64,000 nucleotides of DNA from Epiperipatus broadwayi (GCA_028023455.1 JAQFVV010001006.1:28501-92500); one strand, 5' to 3'. Shown: positions 11,260 to 24,139, counted from the first letter of the stretch. Made by a program: numbers and translations. The notes: generated by a model not told the origin, from the sequence alone.

Positions 11260-14250
11260 TACTAGTATAGCATTAGGCCATATTTAATTTTTAATATATT
11301 TATAATCAAAATACTCTGGTATAAAACTTTTCAATATTTAATATATCAACAGATAAAAATCAATAATTGTTATAGCCCAGTATCAGGTCTAAGTATAGTA
11401 TTTTTCAATATAGCATATTTCAGTATTTTTTAATGTTCTTTGCAGTAAAAAGTGTGATAAAAATATGGTATCAAAAACAAAAACAATTTAAAAAAAAAAC
11501 AAATTATATAAACCAATTCAGTATTATATTTTATATTGAGTAATGTATTATTTACAAATATTAATATATTGTAACAGTCAGAAACGTGTGATTCGTTAAC
11601 ATAGTGCAGAATTTGTCCACCACACAGAATGGCAGCATCATCTAGGTAGCAAAGCCACCCGTAGTTCTGAGTTCGAACATAGTTTATCGGTTCCACAATA
11701 CAATCTACGAAACAATGCATCTGATGCCACATTAGTAAACATTTCTTTAGGCACGGTGATCAGGGAGATGCAAGAGAATCAAGAATTTTATTTCAAGTTA
11801 GCCAATCATAACATTAATCTTAAACATTCATCTTACAGAATCGAGGAAATATTATATGGAATGGGTATTGAATAAATAAATAAAGAAGTAATGGCAGACA
11901 TATAGTTTGATATTATTTATTGAAACATTTTAATAGCAAATCATTTACTACTAATATTTGGTAATATTTAAAATTTAGTAACAGGATTTTCCGATACTGT
12001 TAGATATCAAAGAGATACATTTATTTATATAGCTGACGTAATCTATCTACCTAAAATTCTTGAGCAAGTATTTCTAGGGCATGCCTTTAGGGATTTATAC
12101 TTTGGCAATACAAGAGTCTAATGTAAGATTTATAACAGTAGTGGTGGACATATATTTATTTAAATAAAGATATTTACTAATAACTAGGGGCAAACATTTA
12201 TTTGAGAGTGAATTATGTCATTAATGCAGGGATGGAGTTATACATAGAATATAAAGTTAATAAAAGAAAACATGTGGTATGTCTAGAAAGGTGATAGGAA
12301 GTGGCAGTATATTGAAACTGCAAAGCTGTGAATGAGTTTAGAACATTGGGCTGGCGTTTGCTGTAGGCCCAAAGAGGTAAGGTGTCACACAAGCTTAACC
12401 AGGGGCAAGTGGTTCGTGCCATAATTTCTTCTTGGCTGCGTGATGGTCGTCAAGCCCTATGGGACATCTATTATGTCCACATATGTATGACGACTGGGGT
12501 TAATTTCAACCCTATAGAATCTGGAATATCCAAGGCTTAGAATAGGTCATCACATCTCTAAAACATAACACGTGTATAATGTATAGATGATTTTGTTAAG
12601 ATTTAAATATATTTTATAACTCGGCCCTACATTATCAACCTTTAATAAAGAACGTTTGTGACTCTCAAAGAAATTCAATTTTATGGAATTATTAATTAAA
12701 ATTTAATAAAATATAAAGATAATAGGTAAACTGGGTGAGTATTATAACCAATATGTCAGTCATTTGCTAAACAGTAGACCCCTGCATTACATGAAATGAA
12801 GCATTGAATGCGTGTCAATTTATATGAAAATATTAAATAATTTATGGAGGTAAACATTAATGAAGATTTGACATGCATCCACTGTATCAAGCAATCATAG
12901 ATTTATATCTAGAAAATTATGAGCATGCGATAATTATATAATAAAATGTAGATTTTAGAAATACGTACCCAAGAAAGATAGAATTAGGCAGGCTAGATTA
13001 TTAAAGAAATTTAAGATTAATTATTAAATTTATAGTATTACAAATGAGAATTTTACAGTTTATAGTTTATAAGTTATATAAAGAATGAATGAGCTATAGC
13101 AAGATATTAGTAGAGTACTCTAGAGAATTTGGATACAGGCACCTGTTTTATGAGAAGTTTTCCGATTCAGTGGTCAGTAGCAAATTATTCATGATTCTAG
13201 CATTAGCAGTTCTTTCCAGTATTTAGATGTTTTTGTTATTTGAATGGCAGCAGCAGCTTTCTAATTGTTCAGGGTAGCAGATCTTCTTTGGTTGATTTTA
13301 TGGAAGGCACAGGTGTAGGTTCTCGGCAGACAATTGACCATCTCTGGGGAGAATAGTCTTTGGCGCTTTCTACTCATGCATACTGTGGTATGTAAAACAA
13401 TATATATCTTTGGAGACTCTCCTGATCAAGAGCAAAGCTAAAATTCCACTGAAAGTTTCTAGAAAGTCTAAAATAGCCTCCTTTCTTAGATCTTATCTTT
13501 TATATTTTTGTTATAGTTTATTTTTGGATTCCACTTAATCTGCCCTGAGGATAATCAATGCATTTTTGTTAAGTTTAATTATAGAGAAAGCTGCCTTTCT
13601 ATTGTTTACATTTACATTTTACATTTACATTTTATAATTACATTTTAGGGAATTTTTCTTTTTAATTAATGTATTATCTCTCACCGACTGTTGCTTTTAA
13701 AATTTCAAATACGAAAGGGAACATATGATTATTTTTACTTTTAATTAAATATTACAATCTATTTCTAAAATTATTACTAAATGAAATTTAAACAAAGCAA
13801 TAAATAACGAATTTTACAATTCAAAATAAATGGTTAAAATTATATATTTTTATATTACTAAAAGAAGAAATCTAAATTATATTATTTATCTCTATTTATT
13901 GCCTTAAATCTGATATCGAAATGTGTGCGTATTTATGGTGAATTCTACATATATCTATACATTTTTAATATTGCTACACACACAACTCAATACCAAAAAG
14001 TTTAAATTTGGGTAGGATAGAGTGGTGAGTGAGAGACAATAAAAAAAAGTGAAACTTAAGATTCGAATATGAATCTTACTGTTTCAATATGTGGAAATAA
14101 AAATTTAGACTACACAGACAACAGTTCACATGAGAAAATGCAAAACTAATCTATAATTATTTCAAAAATGAGTGTATAAGTGGAATGATAATAACATAAA
14201 ATTTCAAGATATTAGACTGCATAACTGAAAAAAATTATAGATTACCAAGT
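11260..14250. other. Non-coding stretch, no gene recognised
   Basis: Mixed AT-rich sequence. A minus-strand frame at 11430-11732 has a patch containing GWLCYLDDAAIL that superficially resembles an RT YxDD motif, but no flanking RT motifs are present. Less AT-rich patches at 12200-12560 and 13130-13480 could be old repeats; no family was identified. Confidence 0.35.
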
Positions 14251-14257
14251 TTTATTC

Positions 14258-15760
14258 ATGATAGTTTTGGGTAAGAATTTCAGAGAGTATAAGTACAAGT
14301 TTAACCACTTTTTGTGTTTTCTTTGTGTATATTTTACTAATTTATTATCAAATATCATGGAGCAACATGCATACCAATCATTTTATTGTATGAGCAATTA
14401 TAAATGCATTAGAGATATGAAAGCATTTTACAAATTTTTAAAGCAATTGTTTGATGTTAATCATAATTTGTGCACAAACAAGTTTATATATAAAAAGAAT
14501 GAGAAGGCTTGGGAAAATGTGTAATATTTATTCTGAATATTATTGTAGGAGACACATGTAGTTCAACAATGAATCTCAATCAGACATTGTGAAGTGTTTC
14601 AGTTGGTATTGTTCATTGCAATCAAGCAAATGAAATTTTTTGGGCATGGCTGAGGAACACAAAGTTTTTGAACTAAATTAGAGTCTTAACAACTGATAAA
14701 GTTGTCTACAAATGTCAGAAAAAATAAGCTATCTTCTTGAAATCTCTAAATAATATGCCAATGAGAGTATTTAATATTATACTAGTCTAATAAATCAGTA
14801 TGCATAAAAGCAAGATAAAAAAATATCACCTGTCAGATTGAAACGAAATATTGCAATGGAAGGGGCTAATGAATGCTAATTAAAATTGGGTTAATTAAAA
14901 TTTCAATATATATTTTAGTTCTAATATAAGCTACAAAAGATTTGGGACATAACAAACTGGAATTTGCTTTGCATTGGGGAAAAGCATATGGTTCTGATGG
15001 ATAAAACATATAAAGATGAATCCCAGATGCATGCCTTTATTATAGATATTAGCTTATTAAATGTAATATTAAATAATCACATCCATAAGATATAATAGAT
15101 AAATATTCTACTAAAATAGAGCATTTATTATATGAATTTTCACAACAAATGCTAAATGTGTTCACAATGAAAAATAAAGTGATGACTTAACTGCATTTTA
15201 GACAGATTAATTGCAAGTGTTGAATAAGAATAAAAAAATACTTGTAAAGAATTATGGAAATTTATAGCCTGTACTTAGCTTCCACACTATCAAGATCAAT
15301 AATATATCTGATATAATTAAGTCCACTTCTTTATCATGCCAAATAATTAGTGGTACAAAGTGTATAATGCATTTGATTTTTTTCTAAGTCAAAATATTAT
15401 GCTGATAGAAAGACTAGGAATCTTAAAATTGTTCATTAAGACAGGTAGTTTCAGCACTTATATAAAATAGAAAAATGATATAGTCAATATGATTATAGAT
15501 ATTAGGTGGCATAAACAGATTTGTACCACAAGGGGCATAATTTCTTTAAATATTGATTGCTTTGTAATATTTTTTTTTAGAAAGTTATGTACTAAAGTGA
15601 ACTGAAAGGTGATATTGATAGAGTATTTTTAGACCAGATTTTAAATGCTCAAGAAGTTCCATGTTCAACTTGGTTTTTAAAAAAATAACATATATTGTTA
15701 AAATGGGAATGCCAACAGCATGTGGCATCGATCTTGCTTAATTACAGTGGTTTTTGCTAA
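14258..15760 (+). pseudogene. Possible decayed transposon-derived coding sequence, family uncertain
   Basis: An open frame at 14258-14524 and discontinuous plus-strand pieces downstream (for example KHMVLMDKTYKDES near 14985-15025) suggest an old coding sequence interrupted by many stops. The phrase 'vLMDKTYK' loosely resembles the first catalytic region of MULE-type transposases, where a D-x-TY pattern is common. No second catalytic residue or zinc finger could be placed. It could equally be chance. Kept at low confidence. Confidence 0.2.
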
Positions 15761-16536
15761 TTTTGAGTGAGTTGGTATTAGTTTTTTAGCATAAGAGTTT
15801 AGCATTGTGTAATTAACTAATTTAATTCATTTTGAAGTTTACAAATAAGAACTTTGACATTACTTATTTGACAGATTGTTTGAAAAATCACAGACTCTTT
15901 ACCACTTCATCAATTATCAGAATCTTTGAAAATAATTCATCCAATGGGATATTATTACTATGCCTACTCCTATATGTCTTTAAAGCAGAGTTGTAAAAAC
16001 ATAATATGGGTACAGCAATTTAATCTAATATTATTGAAACAGCCAAATCATTCACAGGTCTAAAATATTAAATGTACTCAATAGAACTATCCTGTGAGAC
16101 AACTTCTATTGCTTTTTCTGTGAGTTATTATTTACATTACAATACAGAAATAATCAACTTATTTTATTATTACTATCATCCTTGTATCTTCCTGATAAAG
16201 TTTTATGTTTCAGAGAGCAAATGTCATCTCTCATTGACCATCTTTTTAATCTTCATCTGATTTTAAAAGTTTTATCTACCCATCTAACAATAAGTTATTT
16301 AAGATGTCAAGTGATGCTTTGGCATTTAAATAAAACACTGAGCAACTTAATTCTGTAAAACATTTTCTAAACTTTTCATAATGGTTGTAGATGAGAAAAC
16401 ATTTGCTTTTCAATCCATAATAACTTTCCATAGCACTAAACTATCCTCATAATTACATGCCATAGAAAATAAAATACATTGTGGGTGTTGAATATAACTT
16501 TAAAAAATAACCAGTTGTAAATATGAAGTTTGCTAT

Positions 16537-16660
16537 GTATGTGTATGGTGATATTTTTACACAGAAGGTATCTTTAATATTTTTTTGTAACTTTTTCTTT
16601 CTCCCAAAGTTCCTACCTTTGTGTATATACGTGTGCGTAAAAATATCAACATACACATAC
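16537..16660. repeat. Inverted repeat with 24-bp arms
   Basis: Arms at 16537-16560 (starting gtatgtgtat) and 16637-16660 pair with a single mismatch and flank 76 bases. It lies immediately downstream (in minus sense) of the Ty3/gypsy remnant and may be a separate MITE-like insertion. Confidence 0.85.
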
Positions 16661-16831
16661 ACAACATTATTTCCCCTGGCCATGCTTTTGCTAATCTGTT
16701 TTACCATCCACTGATAACTATCATCTTCAGATGTCCATGCAGCCACTGTTTTACTTTTGAGGGCTTGATTATTCCAGTTGTTGATATAGTTAACCTGAAT
16801 TTTTTTTAATATGTTCAGATCGGTCCGGCAT

Positions 16832-17113
16832 TCATGACAAAGCATCAGTGTGGCCTATTTGTTTCCTCTTTTTATATATTAGCATATAATCATACCTTGC
16901 CAATATTTTTAGCCAATGCAACATGCAAAAGCTCAAATGATCAGGAGTTTGTTCAGTTCCTAATATTCCCAATAGGGGTTTGTGATCCATTACTATTATA
17001 AATCTATGGTCGTATAGATAATTATGGAAATTTTTGATGTCAAACAAAATCACCAGAGCTTTTTTGTCTAACTGGCTATAATGTCTCTCGACCTTAGATA
17101 AAGTGTGGGACAC
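16832..17113 (-). pseudogene. Ty3/gypsy RNase H fragment
   Basis: An open frame of about 93 codons with SHTLSKVERHYSQLDKKALV, then VMDHKPLLGIL and a terminal HTDALS. These are the hallmark patterns of the gypsy RNase HI domain (S+TL...E.NYS..EKE.LA, TDHKPL, .ADALSR). One hallmark position differs: VMDHKPL keeps the aspartate but not the usual T before it. In the family this domain degrades the RNA strand during reverse transcription. Confidence 0.9.
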
Positions 17114-17641
17114 ATAAGCAATAGGTCATTCATCCTTCTCAGCCAGATGACATAGCACAGCTCTGACTCCAAATTCTGATGCATCTGTTTTAAGCGTAAT
17201 TTCTAAATTGATGTTATGGTGTGTGAGTAATTTATTTGAAGTAAGCAGTGATTTAGTGCATAGAAAAGCTTTTTCCTGCTTGTCTTCCCACTTCCATTTC
17301 TGTTTTTTTAAAGCACATTATACAATTGTCTGGCAACATGAGCCTTTCCATCTATGAATTTTTTGAAATAGTTGACTAGACTGAGAAAAGCTTGGAGTTT
17401 ATTCACAATGTTAGCTTACCATGTTTCTGCAACAGCTTTAACTTCTTCAAGGGCAGGAGATGAGCCATTTTTGGAGATTATATGGCCTAAAAACTTGATT
17501 TCATTAGCTTCTCATATACATTATTGGGTGTTAAGTTTAGCAACAAATTTGTTCAGTTTTTCACAGATTTTATTTATATGCATTCTAAGTTCCTTTTCTG
17601 TCATAGCTGTGATAAGAATATCATCAAATATGGAATCACAC

Positions 17642-17990
17642 CTAGTCCATTAAGGAGGTTTCAATTTTTGATTGAAAAATGCTAGGTGCTGATATTATTA
17701 CAAATGGAAGCCTCATGCATTTAAATAATCTTACATGGGTGGTACAAATCACTATTTCAGCTGTCTGCTCAGTCTCTGGTATTTGGTGAAATGCAGAATT
17801 GAGGTCCAGTTTAGCAAACCAATTTGCTTTCTGCAGTGATGCTAATATCTCCCTGGCATTAGGGACCGAGTACACACTTTGGCCATTGGGTTTGGTAATA
17901 ACAACAAATGGTGTTGCCCAATTGGAATTCTTAGTGGATTGTAATATTCCTTTTCTTACTGAGTCACAATCTTTTTTTCAACTTTTTTTT
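17642..17990 (-). pseudogene. Ty3/gypsy reverse transcriptase fragment
   Basis: The frame 17875-17642 reads YSVPNAREILASLQKANWFA followed by KLDLNSAFHQIPETEQTAE. It then runs through a patch equivalent to the 'F.+.RLPFG+.SAP..FQ' signature (here MRLPFVIISAPSIFQ). These are RT motifs around the first catalytic aspartate (D in KLDL). Upstream, about 17990-17880, more decayed RT sequence is visible out of frame. The downstream YxDD-equivalent lies around 17620 (about VIPYLMIFL, catalytic residues lost). Confidence 0.87.
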
Positions 17991-18544
17991 GTGCAAACAG
18001 AACTTTCCATGGTCTACATATTATGGGCATCATGTCAATGCTTAACTATATTGATACAGAAGTAGTTTTATAATAACAGGTTTTCTATTAAATAAGTCAG
18101 GAAATTTGATCTGCATTTCATTTTCTAGTTCAACTTTTTTCAGTATTGTGAGTTTGATTCCCAATCTTTAAAACCATTGGCAACTGATTAGAGGGTTGAT
18201 CAGGGCATAAACAATGTATAAAGGTAGATCTATTAATTTTCTATTCATTCAACTTCCAGGGGCTTGTATTACATGTTTAATTTTGACTGCATTGCCATTT
18301 ACAAAAAGAGACCTTAGGTCAGTTTTCTCCAATTTCGGAATTTTGTTACACTTGGATGTAATAGTATCCTAGTCACAAACTTATATTATACTCTGCTGCA
18401 ACTATTTATATCCATTTCTATGGGTTGGTCACACAGCTTTATCCATAGCATAATTTTGTCATTAGTAGTAGATGTTTGTTTCATCTTGGTATACTGGAGT
18501 CTCTGGCTGTTATAACTATCTTTTATTTGCTTACACATTTAATC

Positions 18545-18660
18545 TAAGTGTCATTTTTTCTTACACTTTTTGCAGCATTTACCTTTGTAATAGCAATTGC
18601 TAGCTTTGTGGCCCTTTTTACCACAGCAGTAACATGTATTAAAGCGTTTTTTACATTACA
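18545..18660 (-). pseudogene. Gag nucleocapsid CCHC zinc knuckle of the Ty3/gypsy remnant
   Basis: The minus strand encodes CYCCGKKGHKASNCYYKG, a perfect CX2CX4HX4C retroviral-type zinc knuckle, followed by the Lys/Cys-rich CCKKCKKK and then a stop. In the family this motif binds the element's RNA during packaging. It lies upstream of the protease-like and RT patches, as expected. Confidence 0.85.
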
Positions 18661-18744
18661 CATGTTTGTTTCTAATATGTGTGCCTATAAACAGATGGAT
18701 TGTCTCATAGCATACAATACACTCAATGTGAAACCTTAATAACG

Positions 18745-19139
18745 AGTTTGTACATATATATTTAAAATTTAAACGCACAAAAAAATTGATCTCAGACAAA
18801 AAATATTTAGACTGAATGAAATATTAATTAAGTTATGTTTTGATATTTTAAAGTATTTTAAATTAAATATTTTATTCTTAGAATTAAGTATATTATTTGA
18901 ATCATTTTTTAATTAGATGAAAATCTAAATTTTTTTAATTAACAAAGACAAATTATTTTCGCCTAAAGAAATATATTTATTTTAACAGAGATTTAATTGG
19001 AAATGTTTTTTCAATTGTTTATATTTAATGCATTAGAATGTATTTATTAAGAAAGGGATTTAATGTAAACAACAACGATTGCAATACAGTTATAATCTTG
19101 ATTTTATTAATTACAATAAAAAACTTATAAACATCATTT
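18745..19139. other. AT-rich spacer, nothing recognised
   Basis: Between the Ty3/gypsy nucleocapsid fragment and the SINE insertion; no gene, repeat family or RNA gene could be supported. Confidence 0.4.
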
Positions 19140-19140
19140 A

Positions 19141-19280
19141 ATACTGCTTTCTAGGTCTTGCGTTGTTAGCCGAGAGGTATCGCAGCCACCATGCAAGCAA
19201 GAAGTTGGTTGCAGACGGTTGTGGGTTCGCGTCCCGGCCGATGCTATGACATATGAAAAAAAAAAAAATACTGCTTTCTA
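19141..19280. repeat. Target-site duplication flanking the SINE
   Basis: Direct copies of atactgctttcta bracket the SINE at 19141-19153 and 19268-19280 without mismatch, which implies a fairly recent insertion. Confidence 0.9.
19154..19267 (+). mobile_element. tRNA-derived SINE, complete, with target-site duplication
   Basis: A 114-bp element with a pol III A box (tagccgagagg, about 19167-19177) and a B box (gggttcgcgtccc, about 19223-19235), as in class II tRNAs with a long variable arm (Leu/Ser-like). It ends in a run of about 13 A. It is flanked by a perfect 13-bp duplication, atactgctttcta, at 19141-19153 and 19268-19280 (14 bp if the preceding A is counted). This indicates one insertion by LINE-type target-primed reverse transcription. 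The tRNA identity is inferred only from box positions. Confidence 0.92.
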
Positions 19281-20729
19281 ATGTTATATTACTTTAGGTG
19301 GTTAAAAATACTGGGGATCAGTGTAACTAAAAGTTGTACAAAATAAAACAAGTTCAGTTACTAGCATTTCATGCCAGATGAGTTTGGGCTCTCCCGAGAA
19401 TGATGTGTGGGATCCCTGCTAACCTCCAGATTATAATGGTAATAATAGATATACATAATAAATATGCATTACAATTGGTAAGTATTTTAAGCTATTGACT
19501 AAGATGTTTCTAGGAAACAATCTATGCATGAAACTTATCTATTGGCATATTTGAATAGATAATGCCATTATGATGTCATTCATATACATATTGTTTGTGT
19601 ATTAGGCCATTTTTATATATAAGTAAATCCACAAATAAAATAAATATGTTAAGAAAACAAGTTTAAATATCCTTTATAAATTTGCAATATGGGAGACAGA
19701 GACTAAAAGTTAAAGTCATCTGTGAGAAAAAAAATGAAGAATAATATTTTTTTTTCCAAAATTTTTGTCAATTTAACTTTTTAATTCTATAAAGTTTTAT
19801 TTTGTTTGAATACTTGTTAATAAAAAAAAAAATTATCAACTTTTGTTTTACCTCAGAATATTTTTTTTTTTGCTGAATGATAAATGGAAACTGAAATACA
19901 TGTTCTATTTATAAATAAAAGAACATGCAACTTTTTATATATTAAAAGCAAATTAATAATTAATGAATAAAATATTATATTTTATCAAAGTAAGGGTGTG
20001 TGCGCATATAGATGCTGTGTTCAAGCTACAGACACTGGTGGAAGAGAATGGAATGACTTTCAGACATGAAATATAAGGTTTAAAATAAACATTGTCCAAC
20101 CAATAATACTTTTTGCTATCTTGAAAATAGGATGTTGTTATACAAAGGCTAAGACATATTTCAAATACAACCTTTTATTGTCTCCCTTTTTTTCTTCACC
20201 AATCACTTGTGTGAGTATAGAGGCCAGTCATTATTAGCTTCTCATGCCACCAGAAATTTCATTGTATTAACTGTGACCATCTTTTAACTGGACCTATAGC
20301 ATATTTAATTAAAATTTTTCATATTTAGCTTAAGCCATCAATAATTAAGAAAAAAAAACATCCCAACTGTCTTAGTAGGCTAGCAATCCTTAATCATGAT
20401 CTTTGCTATAGATACTTTAATCACTAATAAATGTTTGTTTGGAACTGCGATTGAGATGAGTATTTGAAATGGCAAAAATTGTATGCTCAATCAGACCTAA
20501 TTAAGGACTCCTGCTTATCAAATAAGTGATAGAAATCTAAAAACTATGGCTAAATCACTGACATAGTTATGCATGGTAAATGACTCATAAAAGTGATTAA
20601 ACAATAACACCAGTAGTAATAATAAAACAAGAGTCAATGACAGTATTAAAAGTGAATATTACAAATCTTTTTCCCCAATTAAAGATACATAATATGTATA
20701 AACTTCATTTAATGTAAACTTTTCTAAAT

Positions 20730-21830
20730 TACAGCAGAGGGCAACACTGATGGCTAAAAAGCTACTGAAAAGGTTTGGTAAAGAAACTAACAGTATTTTC
20801 ATATAATAAATATGATGTAGCTAGAATTTTATGGAAGGGAGTTGCACTAGCAGGGTTAACATATGGTAATGATGCATTATGTGTTAGTAAAAGGATTTTA
20901 GATTATTTAGAGAAAGTACAAAGGGAAGTAGGAAGACATGCATTAGTTGCAAAGATGTGGACAGCAAAGGAGGCAATTCAAGAAGCAATGGGATGGTCAA
21001 GTTTCTATGTGAGAGATGCAAAAAGTAAAATGAAACTGTTTGGTATGTTGCAGTTTATGGATAGTAAAAGAATAGCCAAAATAGTGTTTAATTGGCTTAT
21101 GAGTAAAGGGCAGATAACAAGATGGGTGAGAAAGGTAATGTGGTATGCAAAAGATTTGGATAAAGAAATTATATCCGTATACTTGTATAAAAGGTGGGAT
21201 GATTGTGTTAGGAGGATTGTTGAGTGTTATAGTGGTAAGGAATGGGATAAAAGAATAGAAGCATTAATAAAAATAGGGAGTTGGAAAGATGGAGAAGTAC
21301 TATGGAAAGTAAGAAGAGTTTAAATATATATAGAAGTAAACGGAATATTGAAAGCGAGTTAATTTATGATAATAGTAAGGAAAGTAATTTATTCTTTAAG
21401 GCTCAAATGGGATCTCTAGTAACAAGAGAATATACATGTAAATGGAAAACTATGGGTGATTTAGCATGCAAATTGTGTAAGGAAGATATAAAAAATATTA
21501 AGCATCTGTTGATTGAATGTAAATGCTTGAAAGCAGAAATGGTACAGATAATGAAGTTATGGGAAAATAGGTATGAACAAAGTGACAATACAGAAAGTGA
21601 GTTATTAGTTTTTATGCTGGGTTTGCAAAAAGATAAGGGGGATTTAGATTTGAAGTCCATAGAGTTGACAAAGATTATGTTGTGGAAATGGGATGGGGCA
21701 GAATATGGGCAGACTTAGAGTGGGGAATGGAAAATAAAGTGGCTAATAAATTTATCTGGGCATAGTTGCTGAGATATTCTTGACTTCGTTTAAGGAGAAG
21801 CCAAATACATCACATCACTTCACCGAGATT
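20730..21830 (+). mobile_element. 3' portion of a non-LTR retrotransposon (LINE) with C-terminal zinc motif
   Basis: Two overlapping plus-strand frames (about 20730-21323 and 21281-21718) encode the region after the RT core of a LINE ORF2. The patterns are YGNDALCVS, YLEKVQREVGRHAL, EAIQEAMGWSSF and, in the second frame, CKLCKEDIKNIKHLLIEC, which is a CX2CX8HX4C knuckle typical of LINE C-termini. A frameshift near 21310 splits them. The end (21720-21825) is a short 3' UTR with a catcacatcactt tail. The copy is 5'-truncated, as LINEs usually are. The LINE clade is not determined; it is not the RTE-type seen at 59.2 kb. Confidence 0.82.
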
Positions 21831-23150
21831 TATGTCTGATATTGTTGCTTTTAGTGAATCTCATTTGTGAGAGAAATTTAATTTAATAGAACAATTAGAT
21901 AACTACATGTGTTATGGAAAGTATTTGCCATCAAGTTTAATTAAGATCTTTTACCTAATAATTCTTAAATGTGCTGCAAATTATGCAAAATTATGCCAGC
22001 AATAAGATTTCTTGAAGAGTAAATTTAAATAAAAAACATCTTAAATTACTAGAAGGAAACATTTAAGATCAATGTTAACTGAACATATTTGATAAGATTG
22101 TTTCATTAATTCATATTTGAATAATTATTAATTTTTTTAATAATAGGATAAATTTACTTAGTTTTGCAAAGAGTCTTTTTTTATTATTTCCTTTTTTTCT
22201 AACATTTAAATAGTTTTAATGTTAATCTAATTTCATTTATAAAACAAAAAATTGTTTATATATATTGTAAGATTATTATACTCATGTTATTAACACTGGA
22301 ACTAGGAAATCGGTCAAGTTGAAGAAGTCTAAATAATTTAAGTAAAATGAATTAGACCATAATATGCTCAAGTGAATTTTTGAGACACCATATAATAATT
22401 GTTTATGGATTGTGTACATTTGTAAATATGAAGGATTGTGGAGTTAATTTATTTTATTGAGAGTTATTTTACTGCTACTATAAAAATAATTGATTTTTTT
22501 TTTTTAAAGTCTCATTTCTCAATGATTTTTTATCTTTAAGATAAATATTTGATTTATAATTAACATTTAAAATAAGTTATGAGATGGCAGTTTTGATAGT
22601 ACTAATTAAAACACATCTGTTAGATTAACATATATGTAGAACAGATTCATTAGCAAATATTACTGGCATTCTCCTAGAAACTATTGCTTGATATGGGCTT
22701 CAGTCTGACTATCATCTGTGACTAAGATAATATAGGATTAAATTTTAAGATTATGTGCACTCCATCTTGTACATGGTCACCCATTGGACATTGAACAGTT
22801 GAACAGACAAATAATCATTCTCTAGAATCATGAAAATGGAATAAAAGTACTAGCATATTAAATGAAATTCATTACAATAAATAATTATATTTAACAAATA
22901 TTAATTTAAGTTACATCATTTGTAGAAATTGTAATATGTTTAAAAGGCAACTTCTATATGAAAATAGCATCAAATATTTTTTGTTGAAAAATTTAAAATA
23001 TTTAGCCCTTGAAAATGATTAACAAAATTTCTTAAATTATGTTTGATTATTTGCATTTACTGTTAATATTTCATGCTTTTATTTATTATTATTACAATTA
23101 TTATTCCATATCGAGTATTTTCATTTGAATTTTATGTATATATATATAAA
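21830..23150. other. AT-rich non-coding stretch, nothing recognised
   Basis: No coding signature, no pol III boxes and no clear inverted or direct repeats beyond homopolymers were seen here. Confidence 0.4.
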
Positions 23151-23349
23151 ATGATAGACAGTTTATCAATAAGAGAATGTTGAAACAAAAAAAAATATTC
23201 TAGTAAGATGTTTTTGTAAGATTTGCTTAATTTATAATATTTATAAGAACTGACAAAAAATGTTGCTCTTTTGGTAATGAAAAAGATTTGATGTGGCTGT
23301 TAAACTGTTTTTTTTTGTTTCAACATTTTATTAGCAAACTGTCTATCAT
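23151..23349. mobile_element. MITE-like element with about 40-bp terminal inverted repeats
   Basis: Terminal segments atgatagacagttt (23151) and aaactgtctatcat (ending 23349) are complementary. Pairing extends inward to the gttgaaaca/tgtttcaac segments and the poly-A/poly-T runs, with several mismatches. Length is 199 bp with no coding capacity. A convincing target duplication was not found, so the exact ends are provisional. Confidence 0.75.
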
Positions 23350-23454
23350 GTGATACTAAAATTTATTACAACTCTTTTAAATGTAGACAGCTTTACTTTA
23401 ACCATATATATATAAAACTTAAGATTTATAATTCTAATTTGTATTTAATCTCAC

Positions 23455-24139
23455 CTCTGGCTGATGTAGAAACAACTTTTAATATTTTCCTAAAATGTAA
23501 CATTAGACTATTAAATGGATGGCTTCTGATATTTAATTTTATGAAATGTCTTAGGTAGTAATAAACATCATTTCCAACAATGGAATTGTGAGTTTTTGAA
23601 TCAAAAACAGCAACTGCATTAGTCCAGTGGTACCTCATGAGCATTTTGTAAACTAATATGGACATATCCTTGCATGTACACATCATTCTGGTTAAAGTTT
23701 TAAAAATGTCTTTGTTTTCAAATACTGTAGACCAAGCATAATTACTTATTAATGCAATATTCCAGTCACTTGCTAATCTAGCTAAATGTAATAATTCCTC
23801 AGAATAATTGGGTCCTATAATCAGTTTTATAAAATGTTCAGATGAATAAAAAGCTTCACTGAATAATACTGCCACTTCCTCAGGACTTTTACTTGTATTT
23901 ACTAAAGCACACTTCAGTTTAAAAGAAACAAATGATTCTGGTTGTTTGGACAAATCTTCTAGTGCTAATTTAATAGCAGTAATAGGATATGTATTGTATT
24001 CATTTTCTTTAGAATTAATAGAAAGTATTGTAATATTGTAAACAGAACCATTAGGAAATAAAAATGTAGTATAAAAATGTACCAGACAAATTAGTCCCAG
24101 CATAAATTTGTTAAACAAATAAGTGATTATTATGTGCAT
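23455..24139 (-). CDS. First coding exon of a natriuretic-peptide-receptor / receptor guanylyl cyclase-like protein (paralogue B)
   Basis: From ATG at 24139 the exon encodes about 228 residues. A hydrophobic N-terminus (LMLGLICLVHFY-like, residues 12-28) is a likely signal peptide. Then comes the start of the ANF-receptor ligand-binding domain (TYPITAIKLALEDL near residues 50-63), and the family's central signature LIIGPNYSEELLHLARLASD, WNIALISNYAWSTVF and FKTLTRMM. The frame reads past a donor: the codons for A and R and a G are followed by GTGAGA (23454 downward), giving a phase 1 exon end equivalent to that of the 51683-52352 exon. In the family this domain sits outside the cell and binds peptide ligand, with an intracellular kinase-like and cyclase part. 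Those parts are not in this exon. The start choice is the first ATG before the signal-like segment; a noncoding 5' exon could exist. Confidence 0.86.

Larger units (their letters stand above)
16800..18740 (-). mobile_element. Ty3/gypsy retrotransposon remnant (gag nucleocapsid, protease, RT, RNase H)
   Basis: Read on the minus strand, the order of recognisable pieces is nucleocapsid zinc knuckle (18634-18593), a protease-like patch (about 18470-18400, reading CDQPIEMDI), reverse transcriptase (about 18000-17200) and RNase H (17113-16832). This is the gag-PR-RT-RH order of Ty3/gypsy elements. The coding sequence is interrupted by many stops and frameshifts, and no integrase follows, so the copy is truncated at about 16.8 kb. 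LTRs were not identified on either side. Plus-strand open frames in the same interval are antisense shadows. Confidence 0.88.

Noticed and set aside
11430-11732. Minus-strand frame with YLDD as a reverse transcriptase
   Set aside because: Only one short motif resembles RT; the neighbouring RT motifs are absent.
17372-18065. Plus-strand frames in the Ty3/gypsy interval
   Set aside because: They are antisense shadows of the RT and RNase H fragments.
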